A stretch of DNA of 32,949 nt, taken from positions 1 to 32,949 of the forward strand of contig CAIMLX010000099.1 in the NCBI GenBank assembly GCA_903842455.1, read 5' to 3'. Under the pieces are notes generated by a model. It ran no database searches. It had not been told where the DNA came from and saw only the letters and a list, made by a program, of their open reading frames with translations. This document shows, piece by piece, positions 1 through 8,148 of the stretch. The translations under genes were made by a program, and so were the position numbers. How positions within the stretch are numbered: the first letter of the stretch is position 1; every line of letters starts with the position of its first letter. Source of the DNA: an uncultured Hyphomicrobiales bacterium (GTDB lineage: Bacteria; Pseudomonadota; Alphaproteobacteria; Rhizobiales; Devosiaceae).

Positions 1-861
1 CTCGCACCACGATGGCACCGATCCCAACCAGTCTCCGCCCCGAATCTTGCCCGGGTTGAACTTCACCGGACTTTCGATAGTCCCGAACCAGGGGTGGCTC
101 TTCGCCTCGGCGTTGATCTCGGCGGTTAGCGCCTGCAGTGCTGCGATGTAGTCGCCCGCCGCCAGGATGGCATGGGCGCCCGGCGCGGCAGACGCAAGCA
201 CATGCCCCGGCTGCCCGAGGATACGCAACCGGAACCAGACTGAGCCCAGCTCGGCGCGGATGATCTTGTGCCCCATGCTCTCCGGGATCAGCGCCGCGTC
301 GGCCCGATAGCCGCGCACCAGCGTCGACAGCGCCCCGTTGCCGGTGCATTCCTCCTCGCTGACAGTTTCGACATGGACAGTCGATGCGGGTTCAAGGCCC
401 AGCTGGCGCAACGCATCGAGGGCGAAGACCATCGCCGACACGCCGCATTTCATGTCGGCGGCGCCCCGGCCGTGCATCCAGCCGTCGATGATCTCGGCCT
501 TGAACGGATCACGCGACCAAAGCTCCGGCGCACCCGTCGGCACGACATCGATGTGTCCCTGCAGGATCAGGCTCTTGCCCGCCGGCCTTTCGACCCGGTG
601 GGTCGCCACCACCTGCACGGCTTTGCTGTAGTCGACATCGACCACCATCGAGTAGCCCGGCAGCCCTTCGATAGCGACCTCGTCGATGGTGTACCGATCG
701 ACCTCCCAGCCCCGCGCGGCGTACTCTCCCGCCAACCAGTCCTGGCATGGCCCCTCGTTGCCGCGCGTCGTGTCGAAGGACACCAGTTTCGCCAGCCAGT
801 CGGTTTGGGCGGCAAAGCCGTCGGCGACGGCCTGCCTCAGGGCCAGGTGGTCGATGTTCAC
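1..861 (-). CDS. M20 family metallopeptidase / ArgE-DapE-type deacylase (3' end outside window)
   Basis: This is a zinc-dependent amidohydrolase that would cleave an N-acyl or N-carbamoyl group from an amino acid-like substrate in the cytoplasm. The frame stays open for 287 codons from a GTG at 861 to the left edge. The M20 motifs are in order: GHIDVVPTG (H103 and D105), GRGAADMKCG (D136, bridging metal ligand), ETVSEEECTGNGA (E169/E170, catalytic base and ligand) and IPES (E194). The start of the lid/dimerisation domain follows (about 200-287). The GTG lies inside the stop of hyuB (GTGA, 4-base overlap), so the two are translationally coupled. After a HyuA/HyuB ring-opening enzyme a deacylase is the logical next step, for example release of the free amino acid. 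Substrate cannot be read from sequence. The C-terminal metal-ligand His lies off the window. Confidence 0.88.
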   Translation of the reverse strand, partial: MNIDHLALRQAVADGFAAQTDWLAKLVSFDTTRGNEGPCQDWLAGEYAARGWEVDRYTIDEVAIEGLPGYSMVVDVDYSKAVQVVATHRVERPAGKSLILQGHIDVVPTGAPELWSRDPFKAEIIDGWMHGRGAADMKCGVSAMVFALDALRQLGLEPASTVHVETVSEEECTGNGALSTLVRGYRADAALIPESMGHKIIRAELGSVWFRLRILGQPGHVLASAAPGAHAILAAGDYIAALQALTAEINAEAKSHPWFGTIESPVKFNPGKIRGGDWLGSVPSWCE

Positions 862-2522
862 CTCACATACCCGTAGACGTCGCGCGCGGTCTCAGGGGTG
901 ATCATGCCGTTCTTCAAATCCTCGGCTACCAGCGCGCGGTCGCGTTCCTTCGGATCGCCGATCCCACCGCCATTGCCGGTGATGACACGGATGATGTCGT
1001 CGGTATGCGTCGTCAGGCCGGTCACGAACGCGTAGTGCTCACTGGTACCGTCCTTGCCGAGGTAACGCACGTAGTTGGGCGACCCCTCGTGGCCGCCATC
1101 GAGCGACCACGCGGGGAACTTCGAGCGGGTATAGCCGACGGTGAGGAAGCCGTTGTCGGCACGGACCCGGTAGTCCATCACGATGCCGCGGCCACCGCGA
1201 AATTTGCCCTCGCCACCGGGCTCCATATTGAGCTCCATGCGGTCGACATAGAGCCCGTTCCGAGCTTCATTGATCTCGGCCGGACAGTTGAACGTGTCGC
1301 CATGAAAGCCGCAGAAGATGGCGCTGTTGCCGTCGCCGGTGCGGGATGCGCCCCAGCCGCCGAGCTGCGGCTCGATGATCGTGTACTGCCGTCCGGTATC
1401 GGGATGTATACCGCCGATGAAGGTGCCGCAGACCGAAGCGAAGTGTCCGGCTGCCAGTCGATCCGGCATGTGCGGCGCCAGGCACCGCCACATCAGGTCG
1501 TACACCCGCAACTCGACCTCGTAGTAGAACCCGTGCGGCGCCGGTTCGATCGCCTCGAACACCGAGCCGGGGCGGGTCAGTAGCCGGATCGGGCGGAAGG
1601 AGCCTTCGTTGGCTGCTGAATAGGGGTCGGTCAGTGACTTGAAGATCATCTGCGCGCAGATCATCACGCCGTCGCGGCTGCTGTTGACCGGGTTCCTGGA
1701 CTGGTCGGGATTGTCCCTGAGATCGACAGTGAACGCGGTGTCGTCGATGGTGATCTTGACGTTGAAGATCCGGCCGTCGTCCTGTTCCTCGGAGAATGCA
1801 AAGCTGCCTTTGGGCAGGGTCTTCAGCTCGCGCAGCGAGACCTGTTCGCCGAAATCCATGAACGACGCCATGGCGCGCGCAAATGTTTCGACACCGTACT
1901 TGTCGGCCAGCTCGACCAGCCGCTTGGCGCCCGTACGCACAGAGGCGATGGCTGCCCACACGTCGCCCTCCAGCACGTCCGGCATGCGCGAGTTGACCTT
2001 GAGGATATCCATCACAGAGCGGATCGGCTCCCCCCGGGAAATGATCTTGATCGCGGGCAGCCGCAGGCCCTCCTGGAAGATCTCGGTGGCGTTGCCGCTC
2101 AGCGATCCCGGCGCCATGCCGCCGACATCGGAGTTATGGGCGATGTTCGCGGTCCATGCGATGATCCGGTCGCCGACGAATACCGGCATGGCGACGATGA
2201 TGTCGTTGAGATGGGTGACGCCCCCATAATAGGGGTCGTTGGTGGCGAAGACGTCGCCCGGTTCGATGTCACCAGGCTGGCCGTGACGCTGCAGGATGAC
2301 CTTCACCGCCTTGTCGAGCATGCCGACAAAGGCGGGGATACCGGCGCCGGAAGTGGCCAGCGCCCCCTCACCGTCGGTGATCCCGGTGCCCATGTCGAGC
2401 ACCTCGTAGATGATCGAACTCATCGCGGTCTTCTTCATCACCGCGAACATCTCGTCGGCGGTGGCCTGCAGCGAGTTCTGGATGATTTCGAGGGTGATCG
2501 GATCGTCGCTTGCCGTTGTCAT
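858..2522 (-). CDS. hyuB: Hydantoinase B / oxoprolinase family protein
   Basis: This 554-residue protein is the B subunit of an ATP-dependent hydantoinase/5-oxoprolinase-type amidohydrolase, which opens five-membered cyclic amides together with HyuA. Family hallmarks are the TNDPYYGGVTHLNDI segment near residue 93, the following WTANIAHNSDVGGMAPGS segment, and the Gly-rich GGEGKFRGGRGIVMDYRV stretch near 440. Length is normal for stand-alone HyuB. No signal peptide or membrane segment is visible, so it should be cytoplasmic. Its ATG overlaps the hyuA stop by 4 bases and its own stop overlaps the next gene's GTG, so the three genes form one tight operon. The family covers N-methylhydantoinases, 5-oxoprolinases and relatives such as acetophenone carboxylase; which cyclic substrate is used here is not decided by the sequence. 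Confidence 0.93.
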   Translation of the reverse strand: MTTASDDPITLEIIQNSLQATADEMFAVMKKTAMSSIIYEVLDMGTGITDGEGALATSGAGIPAFVGMLDKAVKVILQRHGQPGDIEPGDVFATNDPYYGGVTHLNDIIVAMPVFVGDRIIAWTANIAHNSDVGGMAPGSLSGNATEIFQEGLRLPAIKIISRGEPIRSVMDILKVNSRMPDVLEGDVWAAIASVRTGAKRLVELADKYGVETFARAMASFMDFGEQVSLRELKTLPKGSFAFSEEQDDGRIFNVKITIDDTAFTVDLRDNPDQSRNPVNSSRDGVMICAQMIFKSLTDPYSAANEGSFRPIRLLTRPGSVFEAIEPAPHGFYYEVELRVYDLMWRCLAPHMPDRLAAGHFASVCGTFIGGIHPDTGRQYTIIEPQLGGWGASRTGDGNSAIFCGFHGDTFNCPAEINEARNGLYVDRMELNMEPGGEGKFRGGRGIVMDYRVRADNGFLTVGYTRSKFPAWSLDGGHEGSPNYVRYLGKDGTSEHYAFVTGLTTHTDDIIRVITGNGGGIGDPKERDRALVAEDLKNGMITPETARDVYGYVR

Positions 2523-4606
2523 TTCCGGTCTCCTCCGATGAGCTCGATATGGATGTTGCCGTAGCCGTCCACGGCCCCGCGACTGCCGGGATGAACCACT
2601 ATTGTGGTCCCCGGATCCTCGATCACCGCCGGACCGGAAAACGCCATACCCGGTTCGAGCCTGGTACCGTCGTAGATCGCGGCGCGATCGACGCCTTCGA
2701 GGGCATAGTCCACATCGCGATGCCCCTTGAGGGCCACCTCGGACGAGGCGGTCGAGGGCGCCCGTTCCTTCATCGTGAGTTTTCCGACTTCGGCCGAGGC
2801 CACCAGATGGATCCCGACCATTTCGACCGGTGCGCCGAGCCGGTAAGTGTATTCGCGCTCATAGGTGTCGTGGAACGTCGCTTCGATGTCCCCGAGGCGG
2901 GCATCGGTGATCGTACCGCTCTCGATCAGCACCTCGGTGGTATGCTCCTGGTTCTGATAGCGGAACTTGCCGTAGCGCTTGAAGCTAAGCCGTGAGCCGT
3001 CGACGCCTTCCGCGCCGAACTGCGCCCGCGCCTGATCTTCGGCGTCGGCGAACACGGCCTCGATGCCCGCAGCGGCGCCAGACCTCAGGTCCGCCAGCCG
3101 CGTGACGAAGTAGTCGCGCCTGAGGTCCGACATCATCATGCCCCAGGCCGAAAACACCGACGCCCCCGCCGGAACCACCACCTTCTTGACGCCGAGTTCC
3201 TTGCCGAGCGCCACCCCGTGCATCGGGCCGCCGCCCCCGAACACCACCAGTGTGAAGTCTCGAGGGTCGTAGCCACGGTTCAGCGACACCAGCTTGAGGG
3301 CGTTGACCATGTTGTTGTTGGCGATCCGGATGATACCGCGCGCTGCTTCGTCGATGCTGACACCGAGCTTGTTGGCAACCCGGGAGAGCGCCGCCTCGGC
3401 GGCCTCCATGTCGGCGACGATCTCGCCGCCACAGAAGTAATCCTTGTTGATGCGGCCGAGCCAGAGGTTCGCGTCGGTGGTCGTCGCTTCGGTTCCGCCC
3501 CGTCCATAGGCCGCCGGACCAGGCATCGCCCCGGCCGATTTCGGTCCCACATGGAGCTTGCCGAAGTCATCGACCCAGGCGATCGACCCCCCACCGTTGC
3601 CGATCTCGACCAGGTCGACCACCGGAACCATGATCGGGTAGCCCGACGAGGTGCGGTCACGCTCGATCCAGTAGTCGGTCTTGATCTTCACTTCGCCATT
3701 CTCGATCAGCGAGCATTTTGCCGTCGTGCCGCCGATGTCGAGGGCAAGAACTCTCGGCTCACCGATGAGCTTGCCCAGTTCGGCTGCCCCCCAGAACCCC
3801 GAAGCCGGCCCCGACTCGACCATGGTGATCGGGATACGCGACACCGACTCGAGGGAGTCGACACCACAGTTGGACTGCATGATGTAGGGGCTGTGCCGAA
3901 ACCCCTTGGCGCTGAGACCGGCAGCCAGGCGGGACAAGTAGCGCTCGGCGGTGGGCTGCACATAGGCCGAGAGCACGGTCGTGCTCGCCCTTTCGTACTC
4001 GCGCCACTCGCGCGTGATCTGGTGGGAGGCCACCACGGAGACATCGGGCCACAGCCGCTGGATTTCTTCGACCGCGGCCTTCTCGTGGCTGGTGTCGGCG
4101 TAGGAGTGCAGAAAACACACTGCAATTGCCGCCACGCCCTCGGCCCGAAAATCATCGAGAATAGCCGGCAGGCCGCCGAGCTCGAGCGGCCGCAGCTCGG
4201 CACCCCGGTAAGTGATGCGCCCCGGAAGCTCGCGCCTCAGGTAGCGCGGCACGAAAGGCTTGGGCTTCTGGTAGTGCAGGTTGAAGAAGTCCGGCCGGTT
4301 GCCACGGGCGATCTCGAGTGAATCGCGGAAACCCTCGGTGGTGATCAGCCCGACCTTGACGCCCTTGCGCTCGGTGAGCGCGTTGATCACAACGGTCGTG
4401 CCATGCACGAGGAAATCCACGGCTTTGGGATCGATGCCGCCCTTTGCCAGCACGTTCAGCACGCCCAGTTCGAAGTCCGGTGGCGTCGTGTCGACCTTGG
4501 CCGTCGTGAGCCGGGATTCTCCCGTCACTAGATCGGTCTCGAAACACACCAGATCCGTAAACGTCCCGCCCACGTCGGTGGCGACGCGTATTGTGCTTGC
4601 GGCCAT
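2519..4606 (-). CDS. hyuA: Hydantoinase A / oxoprolinase family protein (ATPase subunit)
   Basis: This 695-residue protein is the ATP-using subunit of the hydantoinase/oxoprolinase complex. It has the N-terminal phosphate-binding motif DVGGTFTD (residues 11-18), HGTTVVINALTERKG (about 88-102) and a second actin-like nucleotide loop, ALDIGGTTAKCSL, near residue 290. A Gly-rich segment, VVFGGGGPMHGVALGKELG, lies near 455. This is the usual N-terminal HydA_N plus hydantoinase A layout at normal length. It is the first gene of the hyuA-hyuB-M20 operon and overlaps hyuB by 4 bases (2519-2522). The ATG at 4606 is supported by the conserved IRVATDVGGTFTDL beginning just behind it. The promoter should lie in 4607-5159. 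The enzyme is cytoplasmic; the exact cyclic amide is unknown. Confidence 0.94.
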   Translation of the reverse strand: MAASTIRVATDVGGTFTDLVCFETDLVTGESRLTTAKVDTTPPDFELGVLNVLAKGGIDPKAVDFLVHGTTVVINALTERKGVKVGLITTEGFRDSLEIARGNRPDFFNLHYQKPKPFVPRYLRRELPGRITYRGAELRPLELGGLPAILDDFRAEGVAAIAVCFLHSYADTSHEKAAVEEIQRLWPDVSVVASHQITREWREYERASTTVLSAYVQPTAERYLSRLAAGLSAKGFRHSPYIMQSNCGVDSLESVSRIPITMVESGPASGFWGAAELGKLIGEPRVLALDIGGTTAKCSLIENGEVKIKTDYWIERDRTSSGYPIMVPVVDLVEIGNGGGSIAWVDDFGKLHVGPKSAGAMPGPAAYGRGGTEATTTDANLWLGRINKDYFCGGEIVADMEAAEAALSRVANKLGVSIDEAARGIIRIANNNMVNALKLVSLNRGYDPRDFTLVVFGGGGPMHGVALGKELGVKKVVVPAGASVFSAWGMMMSDLRRDYFVTRLADLRSGAAAGIEAVFADAEDQARAQFGAEGVDGSRLSFKRYGKFRYQNQEHTTEVLIESGTITDARLGDIEATFHDTYEREYTYRLGAPVEMVGIHLVASAEVGKLTMKERAPSTASSEVALKGHRDVDYALEGVDRAAIYDGTRLEPGMAFSGPAVIEDPGTTIVVHPGSRGAVDGYGNIHIELIGGDRK

Positions 4607-5159
4607 CAGTATTGTACCCCAACCCCAGAAGTTGCCCTCGCGCGTCCACCGGCACCGGCGCGAACCTTCAGCAAGCTAGGCACCGTTCCGGTCCGACGAC
4701 AATCCCCAAAAAGCCGCCCTTCGATTCGGGTCGTGACGTACCAATTCTCGCACCGGAGACCGACACGCGAACATCAAGTCGTGGATCAAGGCGTCGCGTA
4801 CCTCGTAACGCTTGGCATCGATCAGTCTGGGCGCAAGCTTCTTGCGCATACGCCTGAAAACAGGCCGAGCCCGCGTCAGGGGACAATTTCGAAGCCCTTG
4901 GAGGGGTTTGCAGTGGTCTGGCCAAACTGCCTGGTTGGCGCAGTCTGTCAATCACCGGCCAATTGCGGTCGCCGGCAGAAGGCCGCTTTGCGCCAGAGGT
5001 GGTCGCTGACCTTGTGCTGCGAGGGGGCTGCCGGCACCCCGGCCGAGGAACAGCGGTACAGCGGCAGGCTGGCGGACGGTGGCGTTCCTGGGCGCACCAT
5101 TGACGGCCCCGGCCAATACTACTAGCTGCGGCTACAGGGCACTCCAGTGGAGGTATAGG
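4607..5159. other. Gene-poor region between divergent hyuA and DUF421 genes
   Basis: About 550 bases hold no convincing intact gene. It must carry the hyuA promoter (minus) and the DUF421 promoter (plus), but I see no strong -35/-10 pair. On the minus strand, 4676-4951 can be read as 91 residues. Part of this (KLAPRLIDAKRYEVRDALIH) has the mixed composition of real protein rather than the Arg/Ala/Pro-rich look of most out-of-frame readings here, so it may be a decayed gene fragment. I recognise no family. Confidence 0.4.
5149..5153 (+). promoter_or_regulatory. Ribosome binding site setting the DUF421 start
   Basis: GGAGG sits 6 bases before the GTG at 5160. It decides in favour of that GTG over the upstream in-frame ATG at 5079, whose extra 27 residues do not resemble the family's N-terminus. 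Confidence 0.75.
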
Positions 5160-5888
5160 GTGGATCAGCCAGTTGAGGTCCTCGATCTGCAGCGCATGTT
5201 GTTCGGCGATCAGTCGCCGCTGTTTCTGGTTGAGATCGCCGTAAGGACGCTGATCGTCTACCTGTACACGTTGCTTCTGCTGCGCTGGCTCGGCAGCCGA
5301 ACCATCGGCCAGCTCTCGACCGTCGAATTCCTGTTGGTCATCGCGCTCGGCTCGGCCGTGGGTGACGCGATGTTCTACCCGGATGTGCCGCTGCTACATG
5401 CGCTTCTGGTGGTCACTGTGGTCGTGGTCGCGAACAAGGTGCTCGACATCCTGATCGCCCGTAGCAAACGCGCAGAGCGCCTGCTCGACGGATCGCCGAA
5501 ACAGGCCATCGAAAACGGCGTGATCGACAAGAGCTTCCTTTCCAACACCGCTCTCGGGATAAGCGAGCTCTCTCAACAACTGCGGCACCGCGGGATCGAG
5601 CACCTCGGACAGGTGGCTCAAGCCTTTGTCGAAGCTGATGGTGTGCTCACGGTCTATAGGGCATTGGAGGAACGCCCCGGACTACCGATCGTACCCCCAT
5701 GGGAGATCATGGCGCCCGCAAAGCTAGGCGCTGGCGAGCCAGTGGTACGGGAGGCGATCCTGGCCTGCCATCGGTGCGGCACAACGCGCACCGTTCAGGC
5801 CGGTCAAACTGCGGGCGCCTGCGAATACTGTGGTAACGAAACGTGGACGCCGGCCCGCGCGAAACCAGCGTATCGACAAGCAGAATAG
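5160..5888 (+). CDS. DUF421 (YetF/YcaP-like) membrane protein with C-terminal zinc ribbon
   Basis: This 242-residue inner-membrane protein has three predicted membrane helices (about 21-44, 55-73 and 78-98). They are followed by the small cytoplasmic alpha/beta domain typical of DUF421 (about 101-170), including the RAERLLDGSPKQAIENGVID segment. It then adds an unusual tail: C203-x2-C206, 14 residues, C221-x2-C224, a rubredoxin-like treble-clef or zinc-ribbon pattern. Usual YetF-type proteins end without such a ribbon, as far as I know. I chose GTG 5160 because of the GGAGG six bases upstream. The biochemical role of DUF421 proteins is poorly defined; links to stress resistance and sporulation are family knowledge. 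It is transcribed convergently with the AI-2E gene, 15 bases before the end of that gene's read-through frame. Confidence 0.85.
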   Translation: MDQPVEVLDLQRMLFGDQSPLFLVEIAVRTLIVYLYTLLLLRWLGSRTIGQLSTVEFLLVIALGSAVGDAMFYPDVPLLHALLVVTVVVVANKVLDILIARSKRAERLLDGSPKQAIENGVIDKSFLSNTALGISELSQQLRHRGIEHLGQVAQAFVEADGVLTVYRALEERPGLPIVPPWEIMAPAKLGAGEPVVREAILACHRCGTTRTVQAGQTAGACEYCGNETWTPARAKPAYRQAE

Positions 5889-5903
5889 GCCGCCGATCAT
5901 CCC

Positions 5904-5990
5904 CTAGCCGCGTGTGCCAAACCGGCTGACCAGGTCGGCAGCGAAGCCGCTCAGCCGCTGCACATCGGCTTCGGTGAACTCGTGCTGCTT
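5904..5990 (-). pseudogene. Severed C-terminal tail of the AI-2E/GAF protein, beyond an in-frame TAG
   Basis: Reading on in the same frame after the TAG at 5991-5993 gives 28 more codons before a second TAG at 5904-5906. They begin KQHEFTEADVQRLSGFAADL. This is what normally follows the GSLVIVD strand of a GAF domain: a short loop, then the last helix in an (E/D)FT-x2-D-hydrophobic pattern. The segment is therefore the original end of the gene, now cut off by a nonsense codon. Confidence 0.8.
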
Positions 5991-8075
5991 CTAGTCGACA
6001 ATGACCAGTGACCCAACGGTTTCTCCCGATGGGAGCGTCAGCGGCACCCCGGCATAGAAATCAACACCGTTGCTTTGCAGGTAGGGGTTCTCAGTGAGTT
6101 CGCCCCCGTTTTCGGATCGCACCACCAGCGGCACGCCCTGTTGCACGATGGTCTCCGTCAATCGGTAGGCGTCCGGATCATCCTTGTGCCGCTCGTCGTC
6201 GAGCAAGTTGATCGTTGCGACGGGAACGCCCATCGCATGAGCCACTTCCTCGAGCGCACGCCCCAACGCGTCGTCGCCGCGTCCCGCGCCCTTGAAGGGC
6301 TGCGCCACCTTCGAACGTTCGGCATGAATGGCATCTAGGTGGCCCTCGATCGCGTCCACCGTGTCCTTGAGATCGTGAGTCAATCGATCGACCCGCAGGC
6401 TCTCAGCGGTCGCGCCATTCCCCTCGTCATCCAGCACGCACACCATAACCTTGACGCCGGGCCTGATCGACTTGAGCCGCTTCGAGACGTAGCGGGTTTG
6501 CGCCTTTATTTCAGAGCCGAAGTAGATGAGGTAAACGATCTCGGCACCGTCGATGTCGATGCGTCCGATGCTTTCCTGTCGGACCGCCATCGGCGGAAGC
6601 ACACGCGAGGCGATCCCCTTGGCTGCCAAGCGCTGTGCGACTACGCGGGCACCGGAATCGTCGATTTCGGTTCGACCTCCCACCAGGATGATCGCACCGC
6701 CATCGATGATTTCGCCTTCACGGATCTCTTCGATCACCGCATCAAGGCTGGTGGTGAGCGCCCGCCGTTGGGTCAGGGATTCCGGCGCGTCCGAAAGCTC
6801 GCTGCTGGCCAGGCGCAGGGCCGGAAGCAGCACCTCGGTCTGAAAGGCCAGCACGCCCTTTTCCTCGACGATCTCATCGGCGATCTGGATCGCCTCCTCG
6901 GTATCGCCCCTGAGCATCCGCTGGTAGAGGCGTTCGGGAGGATCGAGTACGGGCTCGCTTCCCAGCAGGGTTTCGAGCACCCTGAACTGAGGGATGTGAC
7001 GGCCAATGACGACGAGGCACACCGTCATTGGCGTAGCGAGGATCAGACCGGCCGGTCCCCACAGCGTCGCCCAGAACATTGCCGATAGGAGGATGGCGAT
7101 GGGCGAGACGCCGGTGCTCGAGCCGTAGACCCGAGGCTCGACGACGTTGGCTGTCGTCAGGTCGATTATGAGGAACAGCGCAAGCGTCGAAAGAAGCATG
7201 CCCCAGCCGGCGTCCATCGAGAACGCCAGGAGGATCGGAAGCGAGGCGACAAGCAGGCCGCCGATGAAGGGAATGTAGCGGAACAGCATGATCATCAGGC
7301 CCCACAGGATGGCCCCGGGCACACCGATAATGAGCAGCCCCACTCCGAACAGAACGCCATAGCCGACATTGATGCCCAGCTGGAGGAGAAGGTAGCGCCC
7401 CACTCTCTGGCTCGCGTCGCCCATCGCCAGAGTGGTGGTGCTGTAGCCACCCCGGCTCACAAGGCGAATGAACCGCTCCTGCAGTTCGCGACGGCCGAGG
7501 AGCAGGAACACGAGGAAGATGGCAACGATGGCCCCGGTGGCCAGTGGACCGGCGAGCGTACCCAGCAGTGTGGTGACGACGCCCAGCGGATTTCCGACGT
7601 CGTTGGCGATCGTGACGGGCACCGGGCTACTCGAGCGTCCAGCCTGGCCGACCTCTTCGTCTGGTTGCGAGATCTGTTCGGTCAGCGAGCCCACCGCGCC
7701 GGTAATCCTGTCGAGGAAACCGCCGCCCCCAAGCTGTTCCTGCAAGTCGTTCAGCTTGTTGGCGATCGTGGTCTGGTAAGCTGGCAATTCGGCGGCGATC
7801 TGCAGCAACTGAGTACCGGCCACGTAGGCAAAAAGCCCCAGCGAAAGCAGCGCGGACAGGACGCTCAGGATAACGGCGACCGGTTCCGGCAGGCGCAGCC
7901 GACGAACGAAGAGATCGACAAGGGGGCTCAGCGCGAAGGCCAGGAGTATGGCCAGGACCAGGGGGACCAGTATCCCTGCTCCAAGATAGAGCAGTGCGAC
8001 GATGATGGCGAAGGTCGCAACCGTCTCGAAGACCCCATGGCGGGTCAGCGGTCGGTCGATTGGCCTCATGGGCAT
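5991..8075 (-). CDS. AI-2E family transporter (UPF0118) with B12-binding-like and GAF C-terminal domains, truncated by TAG
   Basis: This 694-residue inner-membrane protein belongs to the AI-2E/TqsA permease family. The permease part is residues 15-370, with hydrophobic helices and the family signature around LFRYIPFIGGLLVASLP (264-280). A soluble region follows. It contains a helical stretch (about 378-450, LYQRMLRGDTEEAIQIADEI) and a Rossmann-like stretch (458-550) that together resemble a cobalamin-binding module without its ligand-His motif. A GAF domain covers about 602-694 and ends abruptly at GSLVIVD. A TAG there removes the last GAF helix (see 5904-5990). ATG 8075 is preceded by AGGAG 7 bases upstream. 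Family members export AI-2 or act as small-solute or cation permeases; the substrate here is unknown. The soluble part suggests regulation by a ligand. It lies just downstream of DUF808. Confidence 0.85.
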   Translation of the reverse strand: MPMRPIDRPLTRHGVFETVATFAIIVALLYLGAGILVPLVLAILLAFALSPLVDLFVRRLRLPEPVAVILSVLSALLSLGLFAYVAGTQLLQIAAELPAYQTTIANKLNDLQEQLGGGGFLDRITGAVGSLTEQISQPDEEVGQAGRSSSPVPVTIANDVGNPLGVVTTLLGTLAGPLATGAIVAIFLVFLLLGRRELQERFIRLVSRGGYSTTTLAMGDASQRVGRYLLLQLGINVGYGVLFGVGLLIIGVPGAILWGLMIMLFRYIPFIGGLLVASLPILLAFSMDAGWGMLLSTLALFLIIDLTTANVVEPRVYGSSTGVSPIAILLSAMFWATLWGPAGLILATPMTVCLVVIGRHIPQFRVLETLLGSEPVLDPPERLYQRMLRGDTEEAIQIADEIVEEKGVLAFQTEVLLPALRLASSELSDAPESLTQRRALTTSLDAVIEEIREGEIIDGGAIILVGGRTEIDDSGARVVAQRLAAKGIASRVLPPMAVRQESIGRIDIDGAEIVYLIYFGSEIKAQTRYVSKRLKSIRPGVKVMVCVLDDEGNGATAESLRVDRLTHDLKDTVDAIEGHLDAIHAERSKVAQPFKGAGRGDDALGRALEEVAHAMGVPVATINLLDDERHKDDPDAYRLTETIVQQGVPLVVRSENGGELTENPYLQSNGVDFYAGVPLTLPSGETVGSLVIVD

Positions 8076-8129
8076 TGTGCGTCTCCTGGCCGACGGCCAA
8101 CTTGCGATAGTTCAGTCGGCCGATGCCCG

Positions 8130-8148
8130 AAGGCCTCGCGTAGGCCTT
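8130..8148 (-). repeat. Intercistronic hairpin after the probable original DUF808 stop
   Basis: On the minus strand AAGGCCT (8148-8142), a 5-base loop and AGGCCTT (8136-8130) form a perfect 7-bp stem. It overlaps a TAA at 8149-8147 that is out of frame with the current DUF808 reading. A stop followed at once by a hairpin suggests this was the natural end of DUF808. No T-run follows, so it is more likely an mRNA processing or stability element than a full terminator. Confidence 0.5.

Noticed and set aside
3218-4321. 367-codon plus-strand frame opposite hyuA
   Set aside because: His/Asp/Arg-rich antisense reading without family features.
7627-8146. C-terminal extension of the DUF808 frame as a genuine domain
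   Set aside because: Most of it (7627-8075) is another frame of the AI-2E gene, Arg/Pro-rich and featureless; a lost stop explains it better.
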